A stretch of DNA of 41,753 nucleotides, taken from the NCBI GenBank assembly GCA_032718475.1, contig JAUCBJ010001808.1, forward strand, positions 1 to 41,753, given 5' to 3'. Shown here in pieces: positions 23,045-33,224 of this stretch. The position numbers and the translations under genes are program-made. Source of the stretch: Nemertoderma westbladi. Lineage: Eukaryota; Xenacoelomorpha; Nemertodermatida; Nemertodermatidae. A model generated the notes under the pieces. That model searched no databases. It saw nothing but the letters and a program-made list of their open reading frames with translations, and had not been told where the DNA came from. Each line of letters begins with the position of its first letter. The stretch's first letter is position 1.

Positions 23045-23330
23045 CTGACTTGTAAAGGTAACTTTTTATCACAAAGCGTGATTATTATAAAGTATTTGCA
23101 TGTAAAGGTGACTTTATTGAGTAAATATTGGTGATAGTTTATATTTAATGTGAGCATGGGATTAGGTATAAAACATTCGCATGTAAATGCATGAGTTTAC
23201 ACCACCATAATAAAACATTAGCATGTAAAACCTACTTTATCAATGAAAATTAAAAACGCATTATGCACATCTTGGTTTAGACTTGATTTTATTATAAAGA
23301 ATTCAGTTGTAAAAGCAACTTTATTTATGA
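23045..23330 (+). promoter_or_regulatory. iterated TATAAA-containing repeats upstream of the polymerase
   Basis: A motif of about 35 bp, tataaa-(a/g).att-.gcatgtaaa..t.actttat, recurs at about 23088, 23168, 23209 and 23295, with a shorter relative at about 23050 (ttgtaaaggtaacttttta). Three copies begin TATAAA and one AATAAA. The block lies in the gap between ORF1 and the polymerase, 230-515 bp before the polymerase start. It could be a promoter array, a binding array for an element-encoded factor or replication iterons. A separate AT-rich stretch with tatatatata lies at about 23500-23515. Confidence 0.55.
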
Positions 23331-23558
23331 TATTAGTTTCCAATGTAACTGTTATTTATGATTGGTTGGTATAAGTAGAAACTTGAAATATATATAAAGA
23401 GCTCAACTGATTCAATCGAGCTCATTCTGAAAATATTAAATTAATTAAAGTTTAGATATTATATTTTATTTGTGTTGAGTAGCTTATGAATTTTTTTGAT
23501 TATATATATATAACAATATTCATATTAATTTTAAATTGTTTTTTAGGATAATAAAGAG

Positions 23559-26500
23559 ATGGATAAACAATTGAAATGTCCATTTTGTCCACTTCAAATT
23601 TCTAAACGAAATTATTTAACACATTTGAAATCACATTTTCACGAATTTCATTGTTTTAATTGTCATGTGAAATGTTCACGTGAAGAAATATGCAAACGAC
23701 ATGAATCAACTACGGGATGTAAAGAAATGAAGTTTTACGTGTATGAAAAAACTTGCCCTACTTGTAATAAAGAGTATTTATATGAGAATTATTTACGTCA
23801 CGACTGTCACCAACGTTATTATCATGTTAGACCACAACGGAACCAAAACAATACTGTCGCATCTAGAAAAAGACTGAAATCTGGTCAGGGTCCATCAATT
23901 TTTAGCCTCGAACGAGCCGCACACGATAACCGTTTAGAAATCTATGTTTACAATCTTCCGAATGATGAAGATTTTCCTGATATTCATTCATCGATAGTTC
24001 ATATTCTACCCCACATTAAAAACTTATTATTAGGAAAACTTAGCGAAATGAATGTACTTAGACCCTGGCTAGGTGTGAATATACTCATGTATCGATCACA
24101 TTTTTCAGAGGGAGACCAAGAAGAAACTTTCTATTTTAGTTCTTCAGGTGGTGCAGTTAATACCGTAGATTCACATGAAAGTTTTGACACATGGTTTGAG
24201 TATGTACTAGAAAAATTAATGCAAAAAATAGCCGTGTTTAACACTCGTGGCTCAGGGTGGCGCGTTAAATCTTTATTAAGAGTGGAAATTAAAGTAGCTG
24301 AATCCAAGTGTAGGTCACTGGAATATAAAGGTCACGGTTATATGGAGTTACCTAAGGCTCTATCAGGTAAACAATGTGTTATAAATATACAAACGGCTGA
24401 TAATGATTGTTTCAAATGGGCAATTATAGCCACAAAATTTAGTACCAAAGTGAAAGATCACAAAAACCGTACTTCGCAGTACAAAAATTATATGAGTCAT
24501 TTTATTTTTGACAACGGGAACAAAGATTATCCAACAGAATGGCCGCTTGCAATTAAACTTTTTGAAAAACAGAATTCAGCATATATAATTAATTTATTAC
24601 TCTACGACAACAATCGAGTATCTATATTAAGACAGGCTCCATTTAGTAAAATCACTCCAGATAAAGAGTTATTGAATATATTACTTGTAAAAAATAAGAA
24701 TACGAGTAAACAATCACATTATGTTTGCATAACTAACTTGAATCGTTTGTTGAATACAAGAGGTAAGCATATTGGATGTAGGAAATATTGTGAACGGTGT
24801 TTGGCGCCTTTCTATACCAAGCAAGTTCTAGAACGTCACCGTCTTGCTTGTTATCGAGGAAAAAGTCAAGTTGAGAAGCTACCGTCTGAAAAAAGAACTC
24901 ACATTAGCTTTAGAAATTTAGACAGAAGATTACCAGCATTGTTTGTAATATATTTTGACATAGAATCTATTTTGGAGCCATCCACCAACAGTAAATTTAT
25001 TCAGAATCATATTCCATGCGCTGTAAGTTATTTAATTGTTCCTAGTAGTGAATTAATCAATCCACCAAAATTTTATTTGAAGACCTTTACAAAAACAATC
25101 GACAACAACTGTATTCAAGACTTTTTAGACTCTGTATATAAGGACATCACCCAATTATATAAGTGGTCAGAAGACCACACAAGAGAGAAAATAATACTAA
25201 ATGATGTAGATAAGTTAAGTTTTTGGAAAGCTAAAACTTGCTTTTATTGCAATGTTTTATTTAAGGATAAATCTGAGAAAAACAAACATCACTCACATAT
25301 TACTGGTAACTATATAGCAGCCGCTTGTAACGCGTGTAACCGCTCTTTATCGTTGAAACGACACATGTATATACTCGCTGCACACAACTGCAATCTCTAC
25401 GATTTGCATTTTCTTTTACAAGTTGGTTTTACCAACAATAAATATTCCGATTGGGATATAAAGGTGATCCCTAAAAATTCTGAAAGGTATATTTCACTAA
25501 GCATGCATATACCGGTGAAAGATGAAAAAACTAAGATCGAGCTACGTGTCTTAGACACATATCAATTTTTATCCTTTTCCCTAAGTACTTTAGTTGATTG
25601 TTCAACAAAGGATATAGACAGCGAGGATATAAAATCAGTTCTACCAATTACTGAACAGCAAATGAAATATTTTTATCCGAATTTAAATAATGCAACAATT
25701 AAGCGAAAAGGTATATTTCCCTACGAGTATCTGACAGATTTAAATATATTCAATGATTCGAAATTACCATCAATAGACAAATTTTATAGTAAATTAACAC
25801 AAAATACCTGTACTCCCGAGGAATATAGTTTTGCCAACGCATCATGGAGTCAGTTTGAGTGTTCAAATCTCAAGGATTATCTTTTAGCATACTTAAAACT
25901 CGATGTTTGTCTCCTCGCCGATATATTTGAGAACTTTAGGAGAGTATGTAGACAAAACTACGAATTAGAAGTAGTTTATTATTGCAGTATCGCAGCTTTC
26001 ACTTATGATTGCGCCCTGAAATACAATAAATGTAAGTTAGCATTAATAAAAGATTACCAAACATATAGAGATTTTGAAGCATCTATTAGAGGTGGGGTTT
26101 CATTCTGTCGAAAGCATTACATAGAATCAAATATACCAGATACTGATAATTATGATCCAAGCAAGGAAGAGTGTCATATTTTCAATATAGATTTTAATTC
26201 CTTGTATTCGGGTAATTTAAGTAAAAAGCTACCTGTTTCAGGTTTTGAACAAGTCAACGTTACATATTTAGAGGTTGCCACTCCAGAAGAACTAATAAAA
26301 TATTTGACAAATCTTGATACTGAAGGGGATATTGGGTTTTTCTTAATTTGCGATTTGAAATATCCCAAAGATATTCATGATCGTACATTAGAACTACCCT
26401 TAGCCCCAGAACATTTAAGTATAAATGAGACAATGCTTTCACCATATATGAGGGAACAATATAATCATGTATGTAAACAAAGAGGTACTAATAGCAAGTA

Positions 26501-27572
26501 TAAGATGTGTGCCCCAAAACTTATGTTGACACAATTCGATAAAGAATTCTATCATGTAAATTTGAAACTGTTAAAATTTTATATAAAACAAGATTTAATT
26601 GTTACTAAACTACATAAATTGTATTCTTTCCATCAAGACTTTGTATTTAAACCCTATATAGATTTTAATATTAATCAAAGACGTTTAGCAAAAACGTATA
26701 TTGAAACAGCTGTTGCAAAGCTTCTGAATAATTCGTTATTTGGAAAAACGATTGAAAAAATAAGAGACCGATGCAACTTTCGTATCGCTAATAGCAAAGA
26801 AAAGTGCGACCTATTGGTGAAACGTATAAATCACGAAAATTTCATGATTTATAACGATTCCTTATCGGGTCACTTATTAGTAAAAGACTCTGTAACTCTC
26901 AATAAGCCGGTCTATATAGGTAGTACTGTCTTGGACTTGGCTAAATTGGATATGTATGACTTGTACTATAATAAATTGCTACCTATTGAGAAAGAATTAA
27001 ACTGTCGAATTGAAATTGTAGCATCAGATACGGACTCTTTAATAGGTTGTTACTATAATACATCACAGAATAATTTTTTAAAAGCCTTAATTAAAAATAA
27101 TATTTTAGATACATCCAATTACCCTAAGGATCACCCTCTCTACAGCGATAAAAATAAATCCAGACTCTATTACTGTAAAGACGAACTAGCCTCACGTGAA
27201 ATTAAACAAGCGGTATTTTTAAGACCAAAATTATATTCAATTTTGGAATGGAATGATTCCAATATACGACGGGCGAAAGGAATAACAAGAGCTGTCGTGG
27301 ATAAAAATATTTGCCACAACGATTATTTAAGAGCATATAAACATAACGAAGAAATTTCCAAGGAAACGCACCAATTTCAGAGTCAATTACACAAAGTGTA
27401 CACTGTAGCACGAGATAAGTTTGCTCTCAGCGCATTTGACGATAAACTTTATTGGGTTAATAAAAATCATTCGCTTCCCTGGGGTCACTATCAAACAAAG
27501 GTTGAAAAACCCGTAAAGAAAAACAATATACCTATTTATCGGGAGCCAAACAATGAACTATCAGATAGTTAA
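23559..27572 (+). CDS. protein-primed family B DNA polymerase
   Basis: This 1337-residue protein would replicate the element from its termini using a protein primer. The N-terminus has a C2H2 finger (C7, C10, H22, H26) and more Cys/His pairs up to about residue 85. Next is a conserved Polinton-type N-terminal region (GSGWRV near 232, INIQTADNDCFKW near 275). The 3'-5' exonuclease has motif I D467-I-E469, motif II with N610 and D615, and motif III Y778/D782. Between motifs I and II is a Cys/His knuckle (about 560-595, CFYC...ACNACN). Polymerase motif A is D878-FNSLY, motif B K1054-LLNNSLFG, and motif C D1157-T-D1159-S. All catalytic residues are present and the frame is unbroken. Length is in the usual Polinton range. 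Its last 20 bases overlap the start of the next gene. TGG codes for Trp throughout and no internal TGA occurs, so the standard code applies. Confidence 0.97.
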   Translation: MDKQLKCPFCPLQISKRNYLTHLKSHFHEFHCFNCHVKCSREEICKRHESTTGCKEMKFYVYEKTCPTCNKEYLYENYLRHDCHQRYYHVRPQRNQNNTVASRKRLKSGQGPSIFSLERAAHDNRLEIYVYNLPNDEDFPDIHSSIVHILPHIKNLLLGKLSEMNVLRPWLGVNILMYRSHFSEGDQEETFYFSSSGGAVNTVDSHESFDTWFEYVLEKLMQKIAVFNTRGSGWRVKSLLRVEIKVAESKCRSLEYKGHGYMELPKALSGKQCVINIQTADNDCFKWAIIATKFSTKVKDHKNRTSQYKNYMSHFIFDNGNKDYPTEWPLAIKLFEKQNSAYIINLLLYDNNRVSILRQAPFSKITPDKELLNILLVKNKNTSKQSHYVCITNLNRLLNTRGKHIGCRKYCERCLAPFYTKQVLERHRLACYRGKSQVEKLPSEKRTHISFRNLDRRLPALFVIYFDIESILEPSTNSKFIQNHIPCAVSYLIVPSSELINPPKFYLKTFTKTIDNNCIQDFLDSVYKDITQLYKWSEDHTREKIILNDVDKLSFWKAKTCFYCNVLFKDKSEKNKHHSHITGNYIAAACNACNRSLSLKRHMYILAAHNCNLYDLHFLLQVGFTNNKYSDWDIKVIPKNSERYISLSMHIPVKDEKTKIELRVLDTYQFLSFSLSTLVDCSTKDIDSEDIKSVLPITEQQMKYFYPNLNNATIKRKGIFPYEYLTDLNIFNDSKLPSIDKFYSKLTQNTCTPEEYSFANASWSQFECSNLKDYLLAYLKLDVCLLADIFENFRRVCRQNYELEVVYYCSIAAFTYDCALKYNKCKLALIKDYQTYRDFEASIRGGVSFCRKHYIESNIPDTDNYDPSKEECHIFNIDFNSLYSGNLSKKLPVSGFEQVNVTYLEVATPEELIKYLTNLDTEGDIGFFLICDLKYPKDIHDRTLELPLAPEHLSINETMLSPYMREQYNHVCKQRGTNSKYKMCAPKLMLTQFDKEFYHVNLKLLKFYIKQDLIVTKLHKLYSFHQDFVFKPYIDFNINQRRLAKTYIETAVAKLLNNSLFGKTIEKIRDRCNFRIANSKEKCDLLVKRINHENFMIYNDSLSGHLLVKDSVTLNKPVYIGSTVLDLAKLDMYDLYYNKLLPIEKELNCRIEIVASDTDSLIGCYYNTSQNNFLKALIKNNILDTSNYPKDHPLYSDKNKSRLYYCKDELASREIKQAVFLRPKLYSILEWNDSNIRRAKGITRAVVDKNICHNDYLRAYKHNEEISKETHQFQSQLHKVYTVARDKFALSAFDDKLYWVNKNHSLPWGHYQTKVEKPVKKNNIPIYREPNNELSDS

Positions 27573-28098
27573 TAAGAATGTAAGTTGCCAGCAAGTGTCA
27601 GTGATTAATTTTAAAGAATTAAAAAATCAATTATCTGGTAAACACATACTCAAACCAAATCAGTTTATATATAAGATATTTGGTGCCACATTATTAATAT
27701 TTAAAAATAGTCGTATTACATTATTAGGCAGTAAGTATAATTTCCAAAAAGTAAAAAAGCATATATTTGATAAAACTAGTATTAATTTGATTTTAAAATC
27801 TGTTAATTTATGTACTTATATTTTTAGTATTAAGTCTGTAGTCTATAGGTTATTGATAAACAATACCGGGTTTTATGTTGTCTTTGATAATGTGCAACTT
27901 CAAGTTATATATGAACCTGAAATTTTTAATAATTGCAAAATAAGAATAAATAATACCGTAGTCATTTGCTGCTTTCATACCGGTAAATGTACTTTAATGT
28001 GTTCACCTAGCAAATTTCACATTTATTACCCTATATTTAGTAAACTTGTTAATTATTTATTAATGTTTGGTGTTGTGACTTTAGGTGTTGGTGATTAG
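27553..28098 (+). CDS. TBP-like protein (TATA-binding-protein fold)
   Basis: The 181-residue frame has two imperfect repeats like the saddle of TBP. Repeat one (about 15-70) has KPNQF38, then LLIF50 and GSK (59-61). Repeat two (about 75-170) has YEPEIF (120-125), then VVICCF142 and HTGK (143-146). TBP kinks DNA with four phenylalanines, two per repeat, in the settings NPKRF/ALIF and YEPELF/LLIF. The equivalents here are F38, F50, F125 and F142. The spacing of 17 residues in repeat two equals that of TBP; in repeat one it is five residues shorter. The frame starts 20 bp inside the polymerase end, so both are likely read from one transcript. The role is inferred: selecting the element's own promoters or competing with host TBP. 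The sequence is highly diverged from cellular TBP and I cannot test fold or ancestry here. Confidence 0.72.
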   Translation: MNYQIVNKNVSCQQVSVINFKELKNQLSGKHILKPNQFIYKIFGATLLIFKNSRITLLGSKYNFQKVKKHIFDKTSINLILKSVNLCTYIFSIKSVVYRLLINNTGFYVVFDNVQLQVIYEPEIFNNCKIRINNTVVICCFHTGKCTLMCSPSKFHIYYPIFSKLVNYLLMFGVVTLGVGD

Positions 28099-28139
28099 AA
28101 GGTAAAAATTAAACATTATTATTTTTCAATCAATCTATC

Positions 28140-28300
28140 GGTAGTTAGGGAAAACTAACCTCGTTTGAGTAAGTATGACTCTCACAGGCTGACTGCGTGC
28201 CTAGCTGCGTGGCTGGCTGGCTGACTACATGACCGACCGCGAGGCTGACTGCGTGCCGCGAGGCTAACTGCGTGACTAGCTGCGAGGGTGGCTGGGTGGC
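28140..28300. repeat. GCTGACTGCGTG minisatellite
   Basis: Irregular tandem copies of ggctgactgcgtg and agctgcgtgg-type words between the convergent gene blocks. It is GC-rich in an otherwise AT-rich element. Confidence 0.7.
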
Positions 28301-29107
28301 TGCGAGGTGGACCGCTTCCCAACAGCGTGGCTGACTGCGCGCACATCCGATTGTAACTGGCTCACGATATTGTATACAATGGTTTAGTTTGTTACTGCGG
28401 GTACTGTTACATTAATACTGCGGTACCAGTACTGCAGTACAATGCTAATAAAAGGAAATCAACATGCTGTATCTGACTATACTGTTACAACAACAACAAC
28501 GACAGTACTGCAGTACTGTATTGTTTGAGTAGGTGATCTAATCCCTATATGTGAGAGCCACGCGTGCCTTCTAGGTTATGACAGCAGTATGCTAATCAAG
28601 GTTCGGGTAGACAGCAGTATCCTTATAGGTGAAAAAAAACAAATGCTATTGCATCAGATTACTGCTGTACTGATAAAGTGGATGACAGTTGTGGATAGGA
28701 GCTGCGAGGTTGACCACATCCCCCAGCAGTGTGGCTGACTGCGTACACAACTGATTGTAACTAGCTCACGATATTGTATACATTGACCTAGTTTGTTACT
28801 GCGGGTACTGTTACATTAATACTGTAGTACAGTAGTAGCAGTACTGCGGTACAATGCTAATCAAAGGAAATCAGTATGCTGTATCTGACTATGCTGTTAC
28901 AACAACAACGACAGTACTGCAGTACTGTATTGTTTAGGTAGGTGATCTAATCCCTGTATGTGAGACCCTTGCGTGTAATCCGGATCATGACAGCAGTATG
29001 CTATTGCTTCAGATTACTGCTGTACTGATACCAGCAGACTGTGACTACAGTGATGGAAGAGTAAAACACTACCGGTACTGATAAAGCGGATGACAGTTGT
29101 GGTTAGG
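28299..29107. repeat. tandem duplication of a unit of about 400 bp between convergent genes
   Basis: Copy one (28299-28700) and copy two (28701-29107) share long blocks: ctcacgatattgtataca, ttgttactgcgggtactgtt and gacagtactgcagtactgta. Both hold the palindrome cagtactgcagtactg. The rest of the gap to 29471 is AT-rich with no gene. The block separates the plus-strand replication genes from the minus-strand genes, so termination or a replication role is possible. Confidence 0.8.
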
Positions 29108-29471
29108 CCTATAATAAATTATTGAATTTATCAGTACCGGTACCAACAGGTTAACACTACAACCTATACAGTTTATGTTGCATTTCTGACTAATATTACT
29201 AGTCAACTACTGTATGTGTTATTAGTTTGCGATGTATAGGATGTTTCACAATACCAGTACATCTATATTAGAATGATATCGAGAATACTTACTGTACATG
29301 TTACATCTACGTCATATTGTTAAATGTGTATGGTTAACCTAGCGCAATTGACTCTTTTTAGAGAACTTGTTGTAAAAAAATTATATTTTATTATATTTTT
29401 ATATTAACATCAAGATCATCACCAAAATAAAATTATATTATATCCCATCACATTACATGCTTAGAGTAAAC

Positions 29472-30067
29472 CTACAGTACATCTTCCACCGCAGTTATTT
29501 CTTTCTGTTTATCATCATCAGTCGCAGTTAAACGCTTTCTCATGAAAAAGTGTAGCATCTCATACCCTCCAACGCGTTTTGCTGAGCAATACCTCAGACA
29601 GTTATCCTTTGTGTTTAAGTGGAACGCACATTTATTTTCTACTGTAGTAAATCGGTCGTGAAACCGACAAGGAGTTAAATAATCGTGATATTGCTTATAT
29701 ATTCCCAATCTCTCCACCGAATTTGGCGCGAGAACATCGAGTTGGGTATTTAATATTGCCCGCTTCATCAACCCAAATACATGTATATTTTTTTATATTT
29801 TAAATGTCTCTTCATATATTTTTTAAAGTCATCTTGCGAAATGTCCCCATAGTCCCAGGGCAAGTGAGAAGTCATATCCCGTAAATTGTTTACGTGGGCT
29901 GCATCTAATGCTGATAACTTAATATTAGGTGGGCCTTTAATTAAAAACGTCTTTACATTAGTTTTGGTGTAATTAGAATCAAATATAGCAAATTCTTTAA
30001 ATACTACCGGATACTCTTTATTGTCTATCTTATAATATTGAAAATCAACAAAAATAATATTATCCAT
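29472..30067 (-). pseudogene. Polinton exonuclease-like protein, one frameshift
   Basis: Frame 30067-29768 begins with IIFVDFQ, a beta strand with an acidic residue at the position of an exonuclease motif, then KEFAIFD and FLIKGPPNIKLS. It stops after 99 residues. The rest of the family pattern (LDVLAPNSVERL, CRFHD...KCAFH) continues in the frame starting at about 29771, to 29472. Loss of one base around 29771-29775 explains the break; the intact product would be about 198 residues. In layout (D near the N-terminus, GPP, C/H-rich end) it matches a protein seen in many invertebrate Polintons that I remember as DnaQ/RNase H-like. The usual DxE pair is not evident, so catalysis is doubtful. Confidence 0.5.
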
Positions 30068-30098
30068 TTTATCTGATAAACAAAAGTTAAATGATTAA

Positions 30099-30554
30099 TT
30101 ACAACGCTTGTTGGTTTATTTTATAATAATTAATAAGCCATTTATATAATATTATTTCATTTATTTCCACATTGTTTGTAAACGCTCTCATTGGATAGAT
30201 TGTGTGAATACGATTTACCAAATAATAAAGACAGTACAGACTGCAAGTGGTCCGCCTAGGGTCTTGAAATTGTTTGCGAGTAGTATGCCATCTTGCGGAA
30301 TTTTTCTCAAGCCATTTTTCGATGCATCTGTTTGGATATTTTGGTCCAAACGAGTCAAATAATTCAGCCTCATTATCTCGTATATATATTGCGATCCAAT
30401 GAATCCCTGGCAGATGCTCTTTATCGGTATTTACTATTAAGCCATAGTCTCTTCGCTTATTATTATTATCTAATTTAGGTAATTTATTACCTGGAAACGC
30501 ACCCAAATAGTGACCACCCACTGGAAACATATCAAGATCCTCTGTAGATAACAT
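30099..30554 (-). CDS. adenain-like maturation cysteine protease
   Basis: This 151-residue protease would cleave capsid precursors during particle maturation. It has the family's catalytic set: H52 in GIHWIAIY, D67 in LFDSFG, Q97 upstream of the nucleophile, and C104 in TTCSLYCLYYL. Adenovirus-type proteases have H, E/D and C in the same order. Length is slightly shorter than in adenoviruses, as is usual for Polintons. The frame is intact and starts 3 bp after the stop of the capsid gene upstream on the same strand. Confidence 0.93.
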   Translation of the reverse strand: MLSTEDLDMFPVGGHYLGAFPGNKLPKLDNNNKRRDYGLIVNTDKEHLPGIHWIAIYIRDNEAELFDSFGPKYPNRCIEKWLEKNSARWHTTRKQFQDPRRTTCSLYCLYYLVNRIHTIYPMRAFTNNVEINEIILYKWLINYYKINQQAL

Positions 30555-30556
30555 AC

Positions 30557-31815
30557 TTAATCGATATGTATTTCTTTCCTGCTATTTAAACTTAATGATT
30601 GATCATAAATATTAAAAACGATTACATTTATGGTTTCAACCAACGGTTCAGCAAATCTTAATTTTAATTGGCCATTAGTATATATCGACGGTTGCGGATC
30701 TCTAACATAGCCGTCGGCAGTTAAGTCCCAGGATAGGATGGGGCAATTACCTAAGTAGGTTTCATGGTCTATATTATTACCTCCATAACCATTAATAAAT
30801 GTATTAATGTTCTTCATTATTTTAGTATACTCAAAAATATATGTTCCATCTGTAAAATTAGGCTCGTATATTACACCACCTACTGGAAGACCGTCTACAA
30901 TCAGTTCCGCGCGTCTAAGGTTAAAATTTTTAAATTTCAAGGGATTGCTAATTAATTCTCCCGAATAAGCGTTATTTGTTATGAAGCCAATAATAACTAA
31001 TTTGGGTTTTTTACCATCAAATATGTTTGTTTGGGTGTAATTTGTGGTTTGAGCGGGAATAGTAAATGTTGTAACCTCCTTTTTTTGAAATTGATATTCA
31101 ATATCGTAACTCTCTAAACCTTTTAGGTGACTGCTTTCTATTACGGGATTAACCTCCATTCTAGGGATTAGGATTTTTATTTCATCTAATTCTAGCCGAA
31201 GATTTGTCACCGCGTTTGCGTTTGGAGTGATTTTAAAAATAAACGAATTTGATACTTTTCTAAAATGCATTCTTAAATCATACCCGGGTTGTATTATTTT
31301 AGTTTCAGTATCAAAATCAATCGTCAATCCACTTACAAATTGCATTTGTTTACTAAAGGCATCGCCAATAGGATGCGCACCGGGATCAATTTCATTTCCG
31401 TGTTCAGATAAAGGCTGATGAAAGCCACCCGCACCCAGTAGCCCATTTTTATCCTCGTAAGTTGTAAATAATAAATTGGATAAGTACGACTTGTAGAAAT
31501 AATGGTTATTGCTATTTTCAACCTGCTTCTCATTAAGGTCTATTTTAATATCACTCCACATAGTTTCAGCGGGGTAATTCAGCATATATATATGGGAGTT
31601 TTCAAGTCGTCTATCCCATCGTACAGTACATTTTGTAATTAATAACGCATCTTGCAGTTTCGTATAGAATTCATTGGATCTCGGTACAAGGAACGTGACT
31701 TCCCTAGACTCACTTCTGAGATTAGATACAGGGTAAATTGTTTCATAATGCTTTGCTTTAAATTCAGTCTGTATTGGCTGTGTAGAAAATAAATCTAATC
31801 CTTAATAATTGACAT
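30557..31815 (-). pseudogene. major capsid protein (double jelly-roll), frameshift at codon 5
   Basis: A 342-residue frame from ATG 31585 covers most of the protein, but in-frame coding continues upstream for 72 more codons. It reaches the conserved N-terminal block LDLFSTQPIQTEF, then a TAA at 31804-31802. A likely true start, ATG at 31815-31813, lies in another frame, and one lost base in the short A run next to it would join the two. The intact length would be about 419 residues. Landmarks shared with the Polinton capsid family are NYPAETMWSDI, the central AFSKQMQF region, NAYSGELISNP and RFAEPLVETINVIVFNIYD at the C-terminus. This family forms hexon-like capsomers with two jelly-rolls. 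As written, translation from 31585 would lack the N-terminal strands. Confidence 0.8.
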
Positions 31816-31817
31816 TA

Positions 31818-32377
31818 TTAAAAAATACTTTTTTCGCTGTGTTTCAGTTTGCCTTTTATATTTCTTTTTTTACTACGTCGATGATGTATGTTCATAGACA
31901 TTGGTCTAGCGGGTCGCTTTAAATCTCTATAAACTTTTTCTACAACTGACCTTGTTGACGGTTTCATTTTATTTAATGCTTTATTAATAACCGTATTAGC
32001 CTGCTGATGTAAGACCCGCTTACCTTTTGGTATTACGTGTTGTCTCATAAATTTTATGGTAAATGGTAAAGCTTTCTGTAAAACTTTTTTAGCTAATGGC
32101 TTACCAAATTTTTTCAATGTTGATAAAGCGTCTGTAAATATACCTTCTCCGTGTTGATTTGCCCGCATACCTCTACGATAACGTTGAAATCGACGTTGTT
32201 TTAAGTTTGGACCAAATGTGCCAATTTGTTGACCGTAAGGGTCAACTATGAACCACCACGAAAAACAGGGACTTGCGTCGAACCTCTGGTACTTCTTCCA
32301 CCTTTAAAAACAGCAAGATTCGAGTCTGCACCACCATATTGAGGTTTACTGTATCTTTGAAATAAATCAGAATCCAT
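31818..32377 (-). pseudogene. basic virion protein (pVI/pX-like), one frameshift
   Basis: ATG 32377 opens 43 codons (MDSDLFQRYSKPQYGG...) that stop at TAG 32248-32246. The continuing frame (VDPYGQQIGTFGPNLK...) enters near 32245, has an internal ATG at 32168 and runs to 31818. One lost base near 32247 accounts for the break; the whole would be about 186 residues. The C-terminal half is very basic (HHRRSKKRNIKGKLK), with an amphipathic stretch FGKPLAKKVLQKALPF. Position between capsid and penton genes and composition fit a DNA-condensing or membrane-active core protein. The family assignment is by analogy only. Confidence 0.55.
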
Positions 32378-32378
32378 T

Positions 32379-33224
32379 TTAATTTATTCGTTTAAAGTGT
32401 AATGTAATAGATGTTGTCCCGTATTCAAAATTCAAATCTTTTCCTTCTTTGTCTGTTATTTCAATATGAATGTATGTTATCTTATATGATTTTTTTACAG
32501 GGATATAATGAATTGTATCCTTGACAAATTCTTTATTTATTACGCTACCATATTTCACGTCATCAGGTATCGCAACACGACGAAGTAAAGCTAAACCAAA
32601 GTCATTAATATATTGATTTTCAATTATATTAGTAGTCACGTACATGTTCGACTTAGGTTCTGGAATAGAATTGGGTGGTTGAGGGCATAAAAATACCATC
32701 TGGTAAGCTTTTTCTCCATTTCCGATAACCTTTATTAAATAACCCTTTATGTTATTTTTCGTCTTCAAAATAATTTTAAAATTTGGATTTAAATTCGCGC
32801 CGAGATTATTTTCAGTAATTCCAAAATAATAGGCTAATTGTTGACCTATAAATAACTCTCGCACAGTTTTCCCTAAAATAAATTGCAACCTATTTTGCTG
32901 AGTATTTTCAACTATTTGTAATTTATCTTTCAACGCCCCCGTGTTAAAATAATCTATAATGTCATTGATACTGTAGAACAAACCGGATGGAAGTGTATCC
33001 TCAAAATTTTTTTTTCCTTTTTTTAATAAAATAACATTCTCTACATTGTTATACATGGACGGCAACGTTGCTAAGTAAAATATACTTTTTATACCTACCA
33101 CCCAGTTTTCGTTTGGGTTTATAGGTAAGGCGCCGTGGAAATTTATCTGATAATTACTAGCGCTATTGCGGGGAAAATCAATTGGACAGGAGTTACTTGG
33201 TAGTCTTACGTAGAATTCATCCAT
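32379..33224 (-). CDS. minor capsid protein (penton-like, single jelly-roll)
   Basis: 281 residues, taking ATG 33224 as start (an upstream GTG at 33233 is unnecessary). The pattern FYVRLPSNS at the N-terminus, NWVVGIKSIFY, AYYFGI and LLRRV, and the end TTSITLHFKR, match the Polinton minor capsid/penton family, which forms the fivefold vertices. The frame is intact. Its start overlaps the end of the broken paralogue upstream. The basic-protein gene begins 2 bp after its stop. Confidence 0.85.
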   Translation of the reverse strand: MDEFYVRLPSNSCPIDFPRNSASNYQINFHGALPINPNENWVVGIKSIFYLATLPSMYNNVENVILLKKGKKNFEDTLPSGLFYSINDIIDYFNTGALKDKLQIVENTQQNRLQFILGKTVRELFIGQQLAYYFGITENNLGANLNPNFKIILKTKNNIKGYLIKVIGNGEKAYQMVFLCPQPPNSIPEPKSNMYVTTNIIENQYINDFGLALLRRVAIPDDVKYGSVINKEFVKDTIHYIPVKKSYKITYIHIEITDKEGKDLNFEYGTTSITLHFKRIN

